From Aurantiacibacter sediminis (GTDB lineage Bacteria; Pseudomonadota; Alphaproteobacteria; Sphingomonadales; Sphingomonadaceae): DNA of 64,000 nucleotides. The stretch spans positions 124,001 through 188,000 of the forward strand of contig NZ_JAEANY010000003.1 of NCBI RefSeq assembly GCF_016019885.1, in the 5' to 3' direction. How positions within the stretch are numbered: the stretch's first letter is position 1; the number at the start of each line of letters is the position of its first letter. The translations under genes were made by a program, and so were the position numbers. Of the stretch, positions 53,494 through 63,799 are shown piece after piece. Under the pieces are notes generated by a model. That model saw only the letters and a program-made list of their open reading frames with translations. It made no database searches and was not told the DNA's origin.

Positions 53494-54486
53494 ATGCGGA
53501 GTCTGCTCGATCAGCCTCCGGAAGACAGTCGCGCCCGCTTTCGCGACCGCATTCCGCGTTTCATTTTGACAGTCGATACCGAAGAGGAATTTGACTGGGA
53601 GAAGCCGCTCACCCGCGAAACGCACGGCACCGATCATGTGCGGCGGCTGTCCAAGTTCCAGGAATTTTGCGAACACCAGAAAGTGGTGCCGGTCTATCTG
53701 GTGGACTGGCCCATCGCCAATTCTCGTCTTGCCGCGGAAATATTGCGCGAACCGCTTGCCGCCGGGCGCGCTGAAATCGGTGTGCAATTGCACCCTTGGG
53801 TGAACCCGCCTTTTGCTGAAGATGTCACGCAGCACAACTCCTTTGCCGGGAACCTGCCGCGCGACTTGGAGGAAGCCAAGTTCGTCAAATTGCGCGATTG
53901 CATCGAGGCGAAGTTCGGTGTGACACCGCTCATCTATCGCGCCGGTCGCTATGGCGTTGGCGAGAACACCGCTCGCATCTTGGCCGAGCACGGCATCGCA
54001 ATCGACACGTCGGCGCGCCCGCAATTCGATTATTCATCGGTTGGCGGGCCCAATTTCCGAACTTTTCCGATTGCTCCTTACTGGCTGGATGACGAGCGCA
54101 CCCTGCTCGAACTGCCTCTCACGACGACATTCTGGGGCATGCTGCGCAAGCAAGGCGAATACATCTATCCGCGGCTCTGGCGCGCGCCATCCATGCGCGG
54201 CGTCCTTTCGCGCCTCAACATGCTGGAACGCGTGCCGCTGACGCCTGAAGGCGTCACTGTGGAGGAGGCGATACGCGGCATCGATATGGCACTCGATGAA
54301 GGCGCGCCCATGCTCGTCTTCTCCTTTCACAGTCCCTCGCTACGACCGGGCGACACGCCCTACGTCCGCACCGAAGAGGATCTGGACGATTTGTACGATT
54401 GGTGGCGGCGGGTCTTCGCCTATCTCAAGCAGCGCGGTGTGAAGCCGTCCTGCGTGAAGGATGTGATGCATTCGGTCGAACGCTAA
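53494..54486 (+). CDS. Polysaccharide deacetylase family protein (WalW-like)
   Basis: 330 residues. NodB-type fold with the metal motif TVDTEEEFDW (Asp/Glu) near residue 28, the His pair region VQLHPWVNPPF, and a conserved YRAGRYG, HGIAIDTSARP. Members of this group are often called WalW and occur with surface polysaccharide genes. The start MRSLLDQP has GGAG 11 bases upstream; an ATG at 53422 would overlap the kinase end by 41 bases and is possible. Same strand and close to the degenerate kinase. Confidence 0.8.
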   Translation: MRSLLDQPPEDSRARFRDRIPRFILTVDTEEEFDWEKPLTRETHGTDHVRRLSKFQEFCEHQKVVPVYLVDWPIANSRLAAEILREPLAAGRAEIGVQLHPWVNPPFAEDVTQHNSFAGNLPRDLEEAKFVKLRDCIEAKFGVTPLIYRAGRYGVGENTARILAEHGIAIDTSARPQFDYSSVGGPNFRTFPIAPYWLDDERTLLELPLTTTFWGMLRKQGEYIYPRLWRAPSMRGVLSRLNMLERVPLTPEGVTVEEAIRGIDMALDEGAPMLVFSFHSPSLRPGDTPYVRTEEDLDDLYDWWRRVFAYLKQRGVKPSCVKDVMHSVER

Positions 54487-54575
54487 AATTCCACACTTCA
54501 CAAGGTTCTCGCTTCGCTCCGCAAGCTGGCTTATGCAGTCGGACAGAAGCTGAAAACAGCAATGCAGGATCAGGG

Positions 54576-55607
54576 ATGCCGAACCAGAACACGCCCAGCC
54601 ACCGGGTGACGTCTTTCGAAGTTGCCGAGCGAGCCGGGGTCAACCAGTCCACCGTATCGCGTGCGCTATCGGGCGATAGTTCGATCACCGATGCAACGCG
54701 CGAAAAGGTGCGCCGCGCGGCGGATGAGCTGGGATACCGTGTCGATGCCCGCGCTGCGCGGCTGCGGAGCGGCAAGACCCGCACTCTCGCCATCGTCGTC
54801 ATTACCAAGCCCGATATCGAAGCCACCCAGATCAATCCCTTTCATTACAATCTGCTCGGCAGCGTCTGCGCGGCAGCTTCTGAAAAAGGGTATCAATCGC
54901 TGGTTTCGTTCCAGTCGGTTGAAGAACAGTTCTACGGCGACTTCGTCGAGACGCGGCAGGCCGACGGTGTCATCCTAATCGGAACCAGCACCAATGATGC
55001 GGCCTGGGCGCACCACAGGGCCCTGTTGGAGCGCGAGGATGTAGCAAGCTGGGGTTCGCCCTATGTGGATCATCGCCGCGTCGATTCGGACAATCGCGCG
55101 GGCGCTCGCATGGCGGTGGAGCGATTGCTCGCCGCCGGACATCGAGACCTCGTCTTCATCGGCGATACGCGCCAAACGCAGCCGCAATTCCGGGAGCGTT
55201 TTGCAAGCTTCAGCGATGCGACGCGCGAAGCCGGAATCGATGGCGGAAAGGCCATCTTCGAAGATGGCGAGACACGCGGCCAACAGGGCCGTCGCTCTGC
55301 CCGCACGTTGATCGACAGCGGCCGCGGCTTCGATGGCATCTTCTGTTCTTGCGATGCGATGGCGTTTGGCGCCCTCGAGGTGTTGCGCGAAAGCGGCGTG
55401 GACGTTCCAAGAGATGTGGGTGTGATCGGATTCGATGGGCTTGGCAGCGGTGCACACTCTAGCCCGCCGCTCACGACGGTGGAGCCGGACTTTGCCCGCG
55501 CCGGCGTACTGCTGGTCGATACAGCGCTGGGCCTCACCAAAAGCGGTGAACGCCGCCGCGCACCGGTGCGTCTAGTCGAGCGCGCCAGCGTGCGAACCGC
55601 GACCTAA
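54576..55607 (+). CDS. LacI-family transcriptional regulator
   Basis: 343 residues. N-terminal helix-turn-helix with [23 protein letters not shown] in family blocks, hinge [14 protein letters not shown], and a periplasmic-binding-protein-like sensor domain ([41 protein letters not shown]). Effector unknown; no transport or sugar genes are adjacent, so it may act on distant genes. A terminator hairpin follows. Confidence 0.93.
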   Translation: MPNQNTPSHRVTSFEVAERAGVNQSTVSRALSGDSSITDATREKVRRAADELGYRVDARAARLRSGKTRTLAIVVITKPDIEATQINPFHYNLLGSVCAAASEKGYQSLVSFQSVEEQFYGDFVETRQADGVILIGTSTNDAAWAHHRALLEREDVASWGSPYVDHRRVDSDNRAGARMAVERLLAAGHRDLVFIGDTRQTQPQFRERFASFSDATREAGIDGGKAIFEDGETRGQQGRRSARTLIDSGRGFDGIFCSCDAMAFGALEVLRESGVDVPRDVGVIGFDGLGSGAHSSPPLTTVEPDFARAGVLLVDTALGLTKSGERRRAPVRLVERASVRTAT

Positions 55608-55621
55608 GCTGGAAAGAATTA

Positions 55622-55654
55622 CGGCCGGAACCACCACGCAGGTGATTCCGGCCG
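55622..55654 (+). terminator. Terminator downstream of the lacI-family gene
   Basis: Stem CGGCCGGAA / TTCCGGCCG with an inner CACC/GGTG pair, 14 bases after the stop and just before the tRNA-Pro 3' end on the other strand. Confidence 0.7.
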
Positions 55655-55659
55655 AAAGC

Positions 55660-55736
55660 TGGTCGGGGAGACAGGATTTGAACCTGCGACCCCCTGTACC
55701 CAAAACAGGTGCGCTACCAGGCTGCGCCACTCCCCG
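55660..55736 (-). tRNA. tRNA-Pro(TGG)
   Basis: 77 bases with encoded CCA. Acceptor CGGGGAG / CTCCCCG, D-arm GCGC-AGCCTGGTA-GCGC, anticodon stem CCTGT/ACAGG with loop TTTGGGT and TGG at 34-36, T-loop TTCAAAT. It shares the D-arm with the GGG isoacceptor at 46.1 kb. Confidence 0.95.
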
Positions 55737-55898
55737 GACCGCAGAGGCCCCTAGATTCTGCGCCACTCCGGCGCAAGTGCAAAACGTGCCTTTCACCCGT
55801 ATCACCGAAGAATCTGCGTAATTTCGCGTATTACTACGTCTCCGAAACGGAGATGGTGACGCAGGTAGAGCATGCCGAAAGCCTTTTAGGCCGCCGCC

Positions 55899-56306
55899 AT
55901 GCCTTATCTCTCTACAGTCCTCGCCGCCCTGACCTTTATCTCCACCCCGCTGGAGAATTGCACCGTCACCGATGGCGATACCATTCGCTGCGGAGATGAG
56001 CGGATTCGGATTACAGGGATCGATGCTCCCGAAACGCATGCCTGCCGCGCAGGGCGGCGCTGCGTTGATGGTGACGGGCGCGCCTCGACGCGCGCGATGG
56101 AGGCCACCGTCGCCAATACCGCGCTAACAATCGTGCGGCTGGGAGAAGATCGGTATGGCCGGACGCTCGGTGTCGTTTACGCCGATGGGCAGAATATCGC
56201 CTGCGCGCAGCTCGCCGCAGGACAAGCCTATTACGTCGCGCGCTGGGATGATGAGGGGCTGGTGGCAGCAGACTGCCCCGCACTCGCCGCATCTAGAAGT
56301 ATCTAG
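55899..56306 (+). CDS. Thermonuclease-family (SNc) protein
   Basis: 135 residues. Secreted-looking N-terminus, then the staphylococcal nuclease fold: VTDGDTIRCGDERIRITGIDAPET with the Ca2+-site Asp residues and DRYGRTLGVVYADGQNI with the catalytic Arg. Members cut DNA and RNA outside the cytoplasm. Short for a complete SNc but all core motifs are present. It may recycle nucleotides from external DNA. Confidence 0.88.
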   Translation: MPYLSTVLAALTFISTPLENCTVTDGDTIRCGDERIRITGIDAPETHACRAGRRCVDGDGRASTRAMEATVANTALTIVRLGEDRYGRTLGVVYADGQNIACAQLAAGQAYYVARWDDEGLVAADCPALAASRSI

Positions 56307-56322
56307 GCTAATGCCCGAAGGA

Positions 56323-56399
56323 TGGTGGGCCCGGCAGGACTCGAACCCGCGACCTAGCCGTTATGAGCGGCCAGCTCTAACCAACTGAGCTACAGGCCC
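56323..56399 (-). tRNA. tRNA-Ile2(CAT, lysidine-modified type)
   Basis: 77 bases with encoded CCA. The anticodon loop CTCATAA has CAT, which could be Met or Ile2. The acceptor GGGCCTG gives C4-G69 and C5-G68 pairs, the elements that TilS uses to recognise tRNA-Ile2, whereas elongator tRNA-Met has T-A or A-T there. I therefore prefer Ile2, read as AUA after lysidine modification. Initiator tRNA is excluded by the normal first pair. Confidence 0.8.
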
Positions 56400-56458
56400 G
56401 CACCAATCCTTCGTGCGCGCTCGCCCCTAAACCGGGCCGCGCGCGTCTTCAAGCAATC

Positions 56459-57841
56459 TTACTCTTCCAGCATGATCGGCGCTCCGAGGAAGCTGCCGCG
56501 ATGGTTGGCAAGCACCCGTGTCACCGCCGTCCACACGGCGACATTCTGTGCCAGCTCGCCCGGATCGACCTTGTCCAGCGTATCGTTCGCTGTGTGATGC
56601 AGGTCGAAATAGCGCAGGCCATCCTGCTGCAGATCGATAATCGCGCCGCCCTGATCCCTTAAGATGTTGAGATCAGCGCCGCCGGTCGCGGTAATCTGCG
56701 GTGCGGGCAGCACTCCATAGGGGATCACGGCATCGGCCAGCTGCTGGAACAGCGCCGGGTTGCTTTGGGTGAAATTCGTCTCCAGCCGCCAGATGAGGCC
56801 AGCGCCGAAATCGCTTTCAAGACCGACGCCGATTTCTTCGTCGGCATGGGCTTCGGAATATGCGCGGCTGCCCCACAGGCCAGTTTCCTCAGCGCCTGCG
56901 AACAGCACGCGAATAGTGCGAAGCGGCTGGCCATCTTCGACGGCGTGCAGCGCGGCAGAGGCGGCAATGGCGCAACCCGAAGCATCGTCCACCGCGCCTG
57001 TGCCATTGTCCCAGCTATCAAGATGGCAGGCGAGCAGCACGGGCGGCAGTGAAGGATCGCGCCCCATAATCTCGCCAACGACATTGCCGCTCTGGGTCAT
57101 ACCGAGGAATTGGGGGGTGAGCACCAGTTCAAGCGTCAGCGTCTCACCGCGTTCGAGCAGGCGCTCGACATTGTCCGCGTCGGGATTGCTGAGCGCGGCA
57201 GCCGGAATTGGCTCCACACCGTCGGGCCAGCTTGTCGCGCCGGTGTGCGGCAGGCGATCATTGTCGGTGCCGATCGAGCGTATGATGATGCCCGCAGCAC
57301 CCTTTTGCGCGGCAATTCCCGGCCCCTGCCGACGCGGCGAGCCGAACATTCCGTAATGCGAACCGTCTTGCGTCGCTTGCATCGGGTTTCCGATATAGAC
57401 GATCTTGCCTGCAACTTCCGCCGGATCGGCTGCGCGCAGATCGTTGACGGTGGCGAACTGGACGATCTCCGCCGTGATACCTTCGGCAAGAGTCGCCCCG
57501 CTATAGCCGAGCGCGGTGAGGACCAGCGGCTGCGCCCCTGCCCCGACCAGCCGTGCGCGCTCTTCGCCGCGAACCCAGGTATTGTGCATGAACGGCTCAT
57601 CCGCGACATTCACGAAGCCACGCTCGATCAGCCATTCCATAGCCCATGCGCGCCCACGTGCTTCATCCTCCGTGCCAGCAAGACGCGGGCCGATTTCTGT
57701 AGTGATGCCTTCGAGGAAATCCCAAGCCACTTCGTCATGCGCGCCGGGCTCCAGCCCGTAGCGATGATCGTAGCGCTGGGCAGCGGCAGTGGCGGGAATG
57801 GCGAGCGAAAGCGCAGCAAGCGCGAGGATCGGTTTCTTCAT
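56459..57841 (-). CDS. M28-family zinc aminopeptidase/carboxypeptidase Q-like, exported
   Basis: 460 residues with a signal peptide (about 1-22, PATAAAQ). A PA insert domain (IVYIGNPMQATQDG, AAQKGAAGIIIRSIGT) interrupts an M28 co-catalytic zinc fold: HLDSWDNGTGAVDDASG, GAEETGLWGSRAY, ESDFGAGLIWRLETN and a final LHHTANDTLDKVD. It hydrolyses small peptides in the periplasm or outside. Starts at MKKPILAL; the extended frame to 58048 is antisense to the diguanylate cyclase end. Confidence 0.92.
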   Translation of the reverse strand: MKKPILALAALSLAIPATAAAQRYDHRYGLEPGAHDEVAWDFLEGITTEIGPRLAGTEDEARGRAWAMEWLIERGFVNVADEPFMHNTWVRGEERARLVGAGAQPLVLTALGYSGATLAEGITAEIVQFATVNDLRAADPAEVAGKIVYIGNPMQATQDGSHYGMFGSPRRQGPGIAAQKGAAGIIIRSIGTDNDRLPHTGATSWPDGVEPIPAAALSNPDADNVERLLERGETLTLELVLTPQFLGMTQSGNVVGEIMGRDPSLPPVLLACHLDSWDNGTGAVDDASGCAIAASAALHAVEDGQPLRTIRVLFAGAEETGLWGSRAYSEAHADEEIGVGLESDFGAGLIWRLETNFTQSNPALFQQLADAVIPYGVLPAPQITATGGADLNILRDQGGAIIDLQQDGLRYFDLHHTANDTLDKVDPGELAQNVAVWTAVTRVLANHRGSFLGAPIMLEE

Positions 57842-57887
57842 GGGCGCAAGTGCTAAGCGCCACGATGCGTGCTGTCCAGACGGGTAT

Positions 57888-59075
57888 TCAAGCAGCAGCC
57901 CTGCAGGCATCTTCACACAGAGGAACAGCGGGCTGAGAGCCGCGTTCGATCCGGTTTCGGCCATTGTTCTTCGCTGCATAAAGCGCCGCGTCAGCCCGCG
58001 AGAACAGCCGGTCATAGCTTTCACCCGGCCGGCGTTCGGCGACGCCAAAGCTTGCCGTCAGGCTGATATGATCTCCAATCTCGGGAAAGGTGCTGCGCGC
58101 GAAGGCAAGTCGCATGCGGTCTGCCAATTGCGCAGCGTCGGCTTCCCCGCAATGGCGCACCAGAATGCAGAATTCCTCTCCGCCAACACGCCCAAGCAAA
58201 TCATGCGGACGGCTCATCCGGGCAAGGAGCGTACCCATTCCGGCAATCGCCTTGTCACCTGCCTGATGCCCCCACAGATCATTGACCTGCTTGAAGTGAT
58301 CGATGTCCGCAATCACCAGGCTAACCTGCTCGCCAGTATGTGTGCTCTGACTTAAGGTACGCGCGACTTCCGCTTCGAAGGCACGGCGATTGCACAGGCT
58401 TGTGAGCGGATCGATATTTGCGCCTTCACGCACTTTGACGATGCCATCGTAAACGCAGGCGCCCAGCAGCACGATTGCCGTGTTCAGCGTCTTCAGCATC
58501 AGCACCATGTTGATGATCGTATAGTAGAGGGACTCGCGATATTCGGCGGCGGGTATTGCCCCTTCCGCCATGGACGTCAGCACCGGTCGCACCATGAAAT
58601 CGACCGTATGCAGCGCGAGAACAATCAGTATCGCTGTGTCGACCAGCGTGCGTCGCGGAGCATCCGCCAGAGACACGAAAGCGACCAGAAACATCATTGC
58701 GTAACCGGCATTGATGAGGACAAGACGCGGCCCTGCATCATCAGAAATGCTCACAGCAGCGAGCAATGACACAGCGGCTATGCAATATATGCCGAATAGT
58801 GTGCGAAGATGCGCTGGCCGCCCTGCCCTGTGGCAAGCGCCCCAAATCAGCAGCACGCTGGCGAGCGAATAGAAGGCCTGCGTCACAAAGAACGTCGCTG
58901 CCGCGCCGGTGGGCAGCAGATGAGTGACAATGAAGCCAAGAGCAAAGGCGGCGTATCCGGCTGCGAAAGCGAGCACTTGTCGGCCAAGCCCCGCGCGCCA
59001 CCAGACAGCTAGGAATAGCGCTGCGAACACGAACGCCATTATCGGCGTCGTCAATCCCAAGATTTGTTCGCGCAT
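57888..59075 (-). CDS. Membrane diguanylate cyclase (GGDEF)
   Basis: 395 residues. About seven membrane helices (1-205), then a GGDEF domain with IDPLTSLCNRRAFE, IADIDHFKQVND, and active-site GGEEF preceded by an RxxD inhibitory site five residues before (RPHD), so product feedback is expected. It makes cyclic di-GMP. No EAL domain. The start MREQILGL has GAGGGGG just before it; a longer start at 59111 is possible. It stands alone near the M28 peptidase gene on the same strand. Confidence 0.92.
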   Translation of the reverse strand: MREQILGLTTPIMAFVFAALFLAVWWRAGLGRQVLAFAAGYAAFALGFIVTHLLPTGAAATFFVTQAFYSLASVLLIWGACHRAGRPAHLRTLFGIYCIAAVSLLAAVSISDDAGPRLVLINAGYAMMFLVAFVSLADAPRRTLVDTAILIVLALHTVDFMVRPVLTSMAEGAIPAAEYRESLYYTIINMVLMLKTLNTAIVLLGACVYDGIVKVREGANIDPLTSLCNRRAFEAEVARTLSQSTHTGEQVSLVIADIDHFKQVNDLWGHQAGDKAIAGMGTLLARMSRPHDLLGRVGGEEFCILVRHCGEADAAQLADRMRLAFARSTFPEIGDHISLTASFGVAERRPGESYDRLFSRADAALYAAKNNGRNRIERGSQPAVPLCEDACRAAA

Positions 59076-59178
59076 TTTTCCCCCTCGTTGCGAAGGGGCC
59101 TTATCGCCCATTGGTTAATGTGGTTCTAAGGTCTTCCCGCAAGCCACGCCGAAACCAGCATTTTTTGCTCGAGCCTCG

Positions 59179-59676
59179 CTACCAGAACCGGCTGCCGGGA
59201 ATACCCTTGAAGGGCCCTGCCACCTTGCTCGTGATCCAGCCGCCGTAGAATTCGCCAGGCTGCGGTCGCACCTCCTCGCCGTCGACAAGGCACTGATCGA
59301 ATGGTGCGGCATAAAACGCCAGATAATCGCGCAGGATCTGAAATGTGGGCGTCGGGCTCGGATAAGACCAGCCGACTTTTTCCAGCACTTCGTCTCCGGC
59401 GACCACGTCCCAATATTTGGCCGCCCCTTTCCATTCGCAGAATGACGAACCGGCTGCACGGCGGAGCGCGTCTTCGGCAATATCATCGGGCGGAATATAG
59501 TAATTGGGTGGATGGCTGGTTTCGAGCACGCGAACGGCATTGCGTGTGTCGGCAATGGTGATGTTATTGTGTTCGATGACTATGTGCGCATTCGTCGTTT
59601 CGGCGATGGCGGGGCGCGGATAATCCCAGACGCTTTCCTGGCCAGGGCCGACGGGATCGGGTTCGGGATGACGCAT
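59179..59676 (-). CDS. DUF427 family protein
   Basis: 165 residues. The DUF427 block: DYPRPAIAETTNAHIVIEHN, LETSHPPNYYIPPDDI, FCEWKGAAKYWDVV, WSYPSPTPTFQILRDYLAFYA and the end YGGWITSKVAGPFKGIPGSRFW in parts. Common in Alphaproteobacteria, with no known biochemical role. Followed on the minus strand by nothing close until the cyclase; preceded by the DCC-family gene. Confidence 0.85.
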   Translation of the reverse strand: MRHPEPDPVGPGQESVWDYPRPAIAETTNAHIVIEHNNITIADTRNAVRVLETSHPPNYYIPPDDIAEDALRRAAGSSFCEWKGAAKYWDVVAGDEVLEKVGWSYPSPTPTFQILRDYLAFYAAPFDQCLVDGEEVRPQPGEFYGGWITSKVAGPFKGIPGSRFW

Positions 59677-59694
59677 GCTTGTTCCCCTTTAAGT

Positions 59695-60045
59695 TTAGTC
59701 GCTGACAAGTCGCTGCAGGCGCGGACGGACACGCAGGAAGCCTTTGTAGAGCACCTCGAAAATCTGCCGAAGGCCCGGTAGCCGGGCAAGCTGGCCAAAG
59801 GGCCTGAGTATCGGGATCGCGCGCCACATGGCGGCAAAGCCCTGCGCGCCTGAATAGATGCGGCCGTTCTCTTTTACATGGAAGCGGGCGAGCAAATCGT
59901 CCTGCGATATCGGGCAGCTCTCAGGCTGACCTTCGCTGACATCGACGAAATCAATGGAATGACGCTTGTCGAGCTTTTGCATGACAGCAATCTCGCGGCG
60001 GCAAAGCGGGCAAGCGCCATCGTACCATACGGTAACGTCAGCCAT
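59695..60045 (-). CDS. Thiol-disulfide oxidoreductase DCC family (DUF393) protein
   Basis: 116 residues. N-terminal WYDGACPLCRREI gives the DxxCxxC signature (CPLC) of the DCC family, a thioredoxin-like fold. C-terminal RPFGQLARLPGLRQIFEVLYK block. The start MADVTVWYDG overlaps the FAD-protein gene by eight bases, so the two are probably an operon. Confidence 0.88.
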   Translation of the reverse strand: MADVTVWYDGACPLCRREIAVMQKLDKRHSIDFVDVSEGQPESCPISQDDLLARFHVKENGRIYSGAQGFAAMWRAIPILRPFGQLARLPGLRQIFEVLYKGFLRVRPRLQRLVSD

Positions 60046-60982
60046 CCTCGATAATCCGATCAGCCAGTTCGACGCCGGAAATAAACGCGCTCTCGACGCG
60101 CGGACCAATCAGCCAATCGCCGCAAACGCCGATCTTTTTATCGGCATCCCACAGGGCCTTGTCGCCAGATGCGCCGCTGCGCGCATAGCGCCAGCGATGG
60201 GCATCGGTATGCAGCGTGCCTGGCAGCGTGCCGACCTGCTCGGCAAAGGCTTTGAGAAGCTGATCGATCACGTCGTCCTTCTCTTCTTCCAGATGCTCTT
60301 CGCTCCATTCAGGCGAGGCTTGGATTACCCAGCATTCGGTCTCGCCAGCGCGATCTGGCTTGGCGGAATTGCGCGCGGCCCATCCGATCGCACCGGCATC
60401 ATGTAAGGTATCGCCATGATCGACGCGGCTGGTGAAGGTCGCCATCAGCGTCCAATTAGGCTTGGAAACCGTGTCCTCGGATAGCTGCGCGAATTCACCC
60501 TGATGCGCGTAAAGTAGCGGGGCGACCTGTTCTGCCGGGACGGCAACCAGCACCGCATCGAATGCGCTGCCCACCGTTCCCTCTTCGTCCAGCAGCCACA
60601 GCGCTTTCCCTTCGCGCCGGATCTCCTCGATCCGCTTGCCAAAGGTCACATCCTGCTTGGCGGCCATTGCCTTGATCGGCGCATTCATGCCTGGAGTGCC
60701 CACCCACGCGCCTTCCTTGGCGGCTGACCAAGGGGCGACAACGCCTTGGCTTTGCCAACGCTCGACCTGCGCCGCAAAGCGTGGATCGCGTGCAGTGAAA
60801 TATTGCGCGCCGTGATCGAAGCGAAGAGTTTTGCCATCCACTTCAGCTCGCCGCGTCGCCATGCGACCGCCGGGGCCGCGCCCCTTGTCGAAGAGCGAAA
60901 CGCGATGACCCGCTTCTTTGAGAGCGGCGCCGCAGGAAAGACCGGCCATTCCGGCCCCGATAATTGCAATATCCATACCCAC
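60038..60982 (-). CDS. FAD-dependent amine-oxidase-like oxidoreductase (renalase-like)
   Basis: 314 residues. Rossmann FAD site IAIIGAGMAGLSCGAALKEAG at residues 5-25, GGRMATRR, FDHGAQYFTARDPRF, and a C-terminal GDWLIGPRVESAFISGVELADR FAD-closing motif, each in family blocks. Same group as bacterial renalase-like NAD(P)H-anomer oxidases; substrate uncertain. The 5' end is clear; a start two codons later (MDIAII) is possible. Confidence 0.85.
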   Translation of the reverse strand: MGMDIAIIGAGMAGLSCGAALKEAGHRVSLFDKGRGPGGRMATRRAEVDGKTLRFDHGAQYFTARDPRFAAQVERWQSQGVVAPWSAAKEGAWVGTPGMNAPIKAMAAKQDVTFGKRIEEIRREGKALWLLDEEGTVGSAFDAVLVAVPAEQVAPLLYAHQGEFAQLSEDTVSKPNWTLMATFTSRVDHGDTLHDAGAIGWAARNSAKPDRAGETECWVIQASPEWSEEHLEEEKDDVIDQLLKAFAEQVGTLPGTLHTDAHRWRYARSGASGDKALWDADKKIGVCGDWLIGPRVESAFISGVELADRIIEDG

Positions 60983-61018
60983 CCAATCGCGCAGCGCGGT
61001 GGGTGTTCCGCCGCAGCG

Positions 61019-61540
61019 TTAATTGTCGCGGTCAGCCACATCTTTCAGCATTTCATCGGCCAGATGATCACCGTGCAGCACGGAGATATCGCCTGTCGAT
61101 TCCAGCACCACGGCGCGCACTTGGCCCTTATCGAGCACGTTGGACTCGCGCAGCTTGGCGCGGAGGTCCTCTTCGGTCACGCGGGTAGTCGCCAGAACCT
61201 CGTGGAGCACTTCGCCATCGCGCATCAGCAATTTCGGCTCATTGGCCAGCGCATCCTCCACCGTGTCACTGCGCTTGCGGACCAGCGCGACGATGAATTG
61301 AAAGACGAAAATTCCGACCATCGCCAGCATGGCCTGCGCAAACCCGGTCCATTCGCTCGCCTGCGCCGCGCCCGCGATCAGAGAGCCAAGGGCCACCGTC
61401 ATCACGAAGTCGAAACTCGTCATCTTGGATAGCGATCTCAGGCCGACAAAACGGATCTGAACGACGACAAATGCAAGGGCGATCATGCCCAGCACGAGGC
61501 CGCGCAGGATCAGGTCGAGTGTGCTGTTTTCAAGGAACAT
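61019..61540 (-). CDS. DUF421 (YetF-like) membrane protein
   Basis: 173 residues: three membrane helices (RGLVLGMIALAFVVVQI; FDFVMTVALGSLIAG; AMLAMVGIFVFQFIVAL) followed by the YetF-type cytoplasmic domain LLMRDGEVLHEVLATTRVT and a C-terminal beta part. YetF-family proteins help germination in Bacillus; here the role is unknown. I start at MFLENSTL; the longer frame lies in the leader. Confidence 0.85.
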   Translation of the reverse strand: MFLENSTLDLILRGLVLGMIALAFVVVQIRFVGLRSLSKMTSFDFVMTVALGSLIAGAAQASEWTGFAQAMLAMVGIFVFQFIVALVRKRSDTVEDALANEPKLLMRDGEVLHEVLATTRVTEEDLRAKLRESNVLDKGQVRAVVLESTGDISVLHGDHLADEMLKDVADRDN

Positions 61541-61660
61541 GCATAGGCAACCCGCCCCGCTGTAAATGCGTTCCAAACAAACTTGCCCACCGCCGCGCTT
61601 ATCCCTATCTGCGGCTGCAACACACATCCCACCATATTATACGAATTAAGGACCCGCCCG

Positions 61661-63334
<1,674 letters not shown>

Positions 63335-63426
63335 CTTGCCTGTTCGGCTCTCCTTTCTGTGATGTGATTGCATTTCGCTGAATGTGAAGCCTTGATCTTT
63401 GTAAATGAGCAGCGAATACTCGCGGC

Positions 63427-63783
63427 ATGAAAAAATGCATCATTGTCGTCGCCGCATTCGGCCTGAGTGCTTGCGCGACTGACCAAGCCCCGGTTTACGG
63501 TTCCGATAATCGCGTGGTCCAGCTTGGAAGCGGCACGCCAGCCGGTCGGCTGGGCACGCTCAATGGGTATGTCCTGCGCGTATCCGGCTCGCCGTTGTGT
63601 GACGATCCGGTCATCGAAGGGCGCACGATCCGCTGTTCGATCAGCGACATCACAGGGCCGGACTATGATTTCCGGTCGGCAGGGCCGCTCACGGGGTTCA
63701 CTGTGCAGGATGGCCAGAGGCGTGAGATTTGCATCAATCCGCGCTTGGAATTTTCCGGTGGGAGAGCATTCATCGATTGCTGA
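63427..63783 (+). CDS. Small putative lipoprotein
   Basis: 118 residues. Signal peptide with lipobox LSAC (Cys 16). The mature part is 100 residues with four further cysteines in pairs that could make disulfides (SPLCDD, TIRCSI, EICINP, FIDC at the end). No family recognised. 92 bases after ettA. The ATG has only a weak ribosome site, so expression may be low. Confidence 0.65.
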   Translation: MKKCIIVVAAFGLSACATDQAPVYGSDNRVVQLGSGTPAGRLGTLNGYVLRVSGSPLCDDPVIEGRTIRCSISDITGPDYDFRSAGPLTGFTVQDGQRREICINPRLEFSGGRAFIDC

Positions 63784-63799
63784 CACGAACAAGCGGCAG

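Noticed and set aside
56323-56399. tRNA-Met call for the CAT tRNA
   Set aside because: Acceptor pairs C4-G69 and C5-G68 fit tRNA-Ile2 (TilS substrate) better than elongator Met; some doubt remains.
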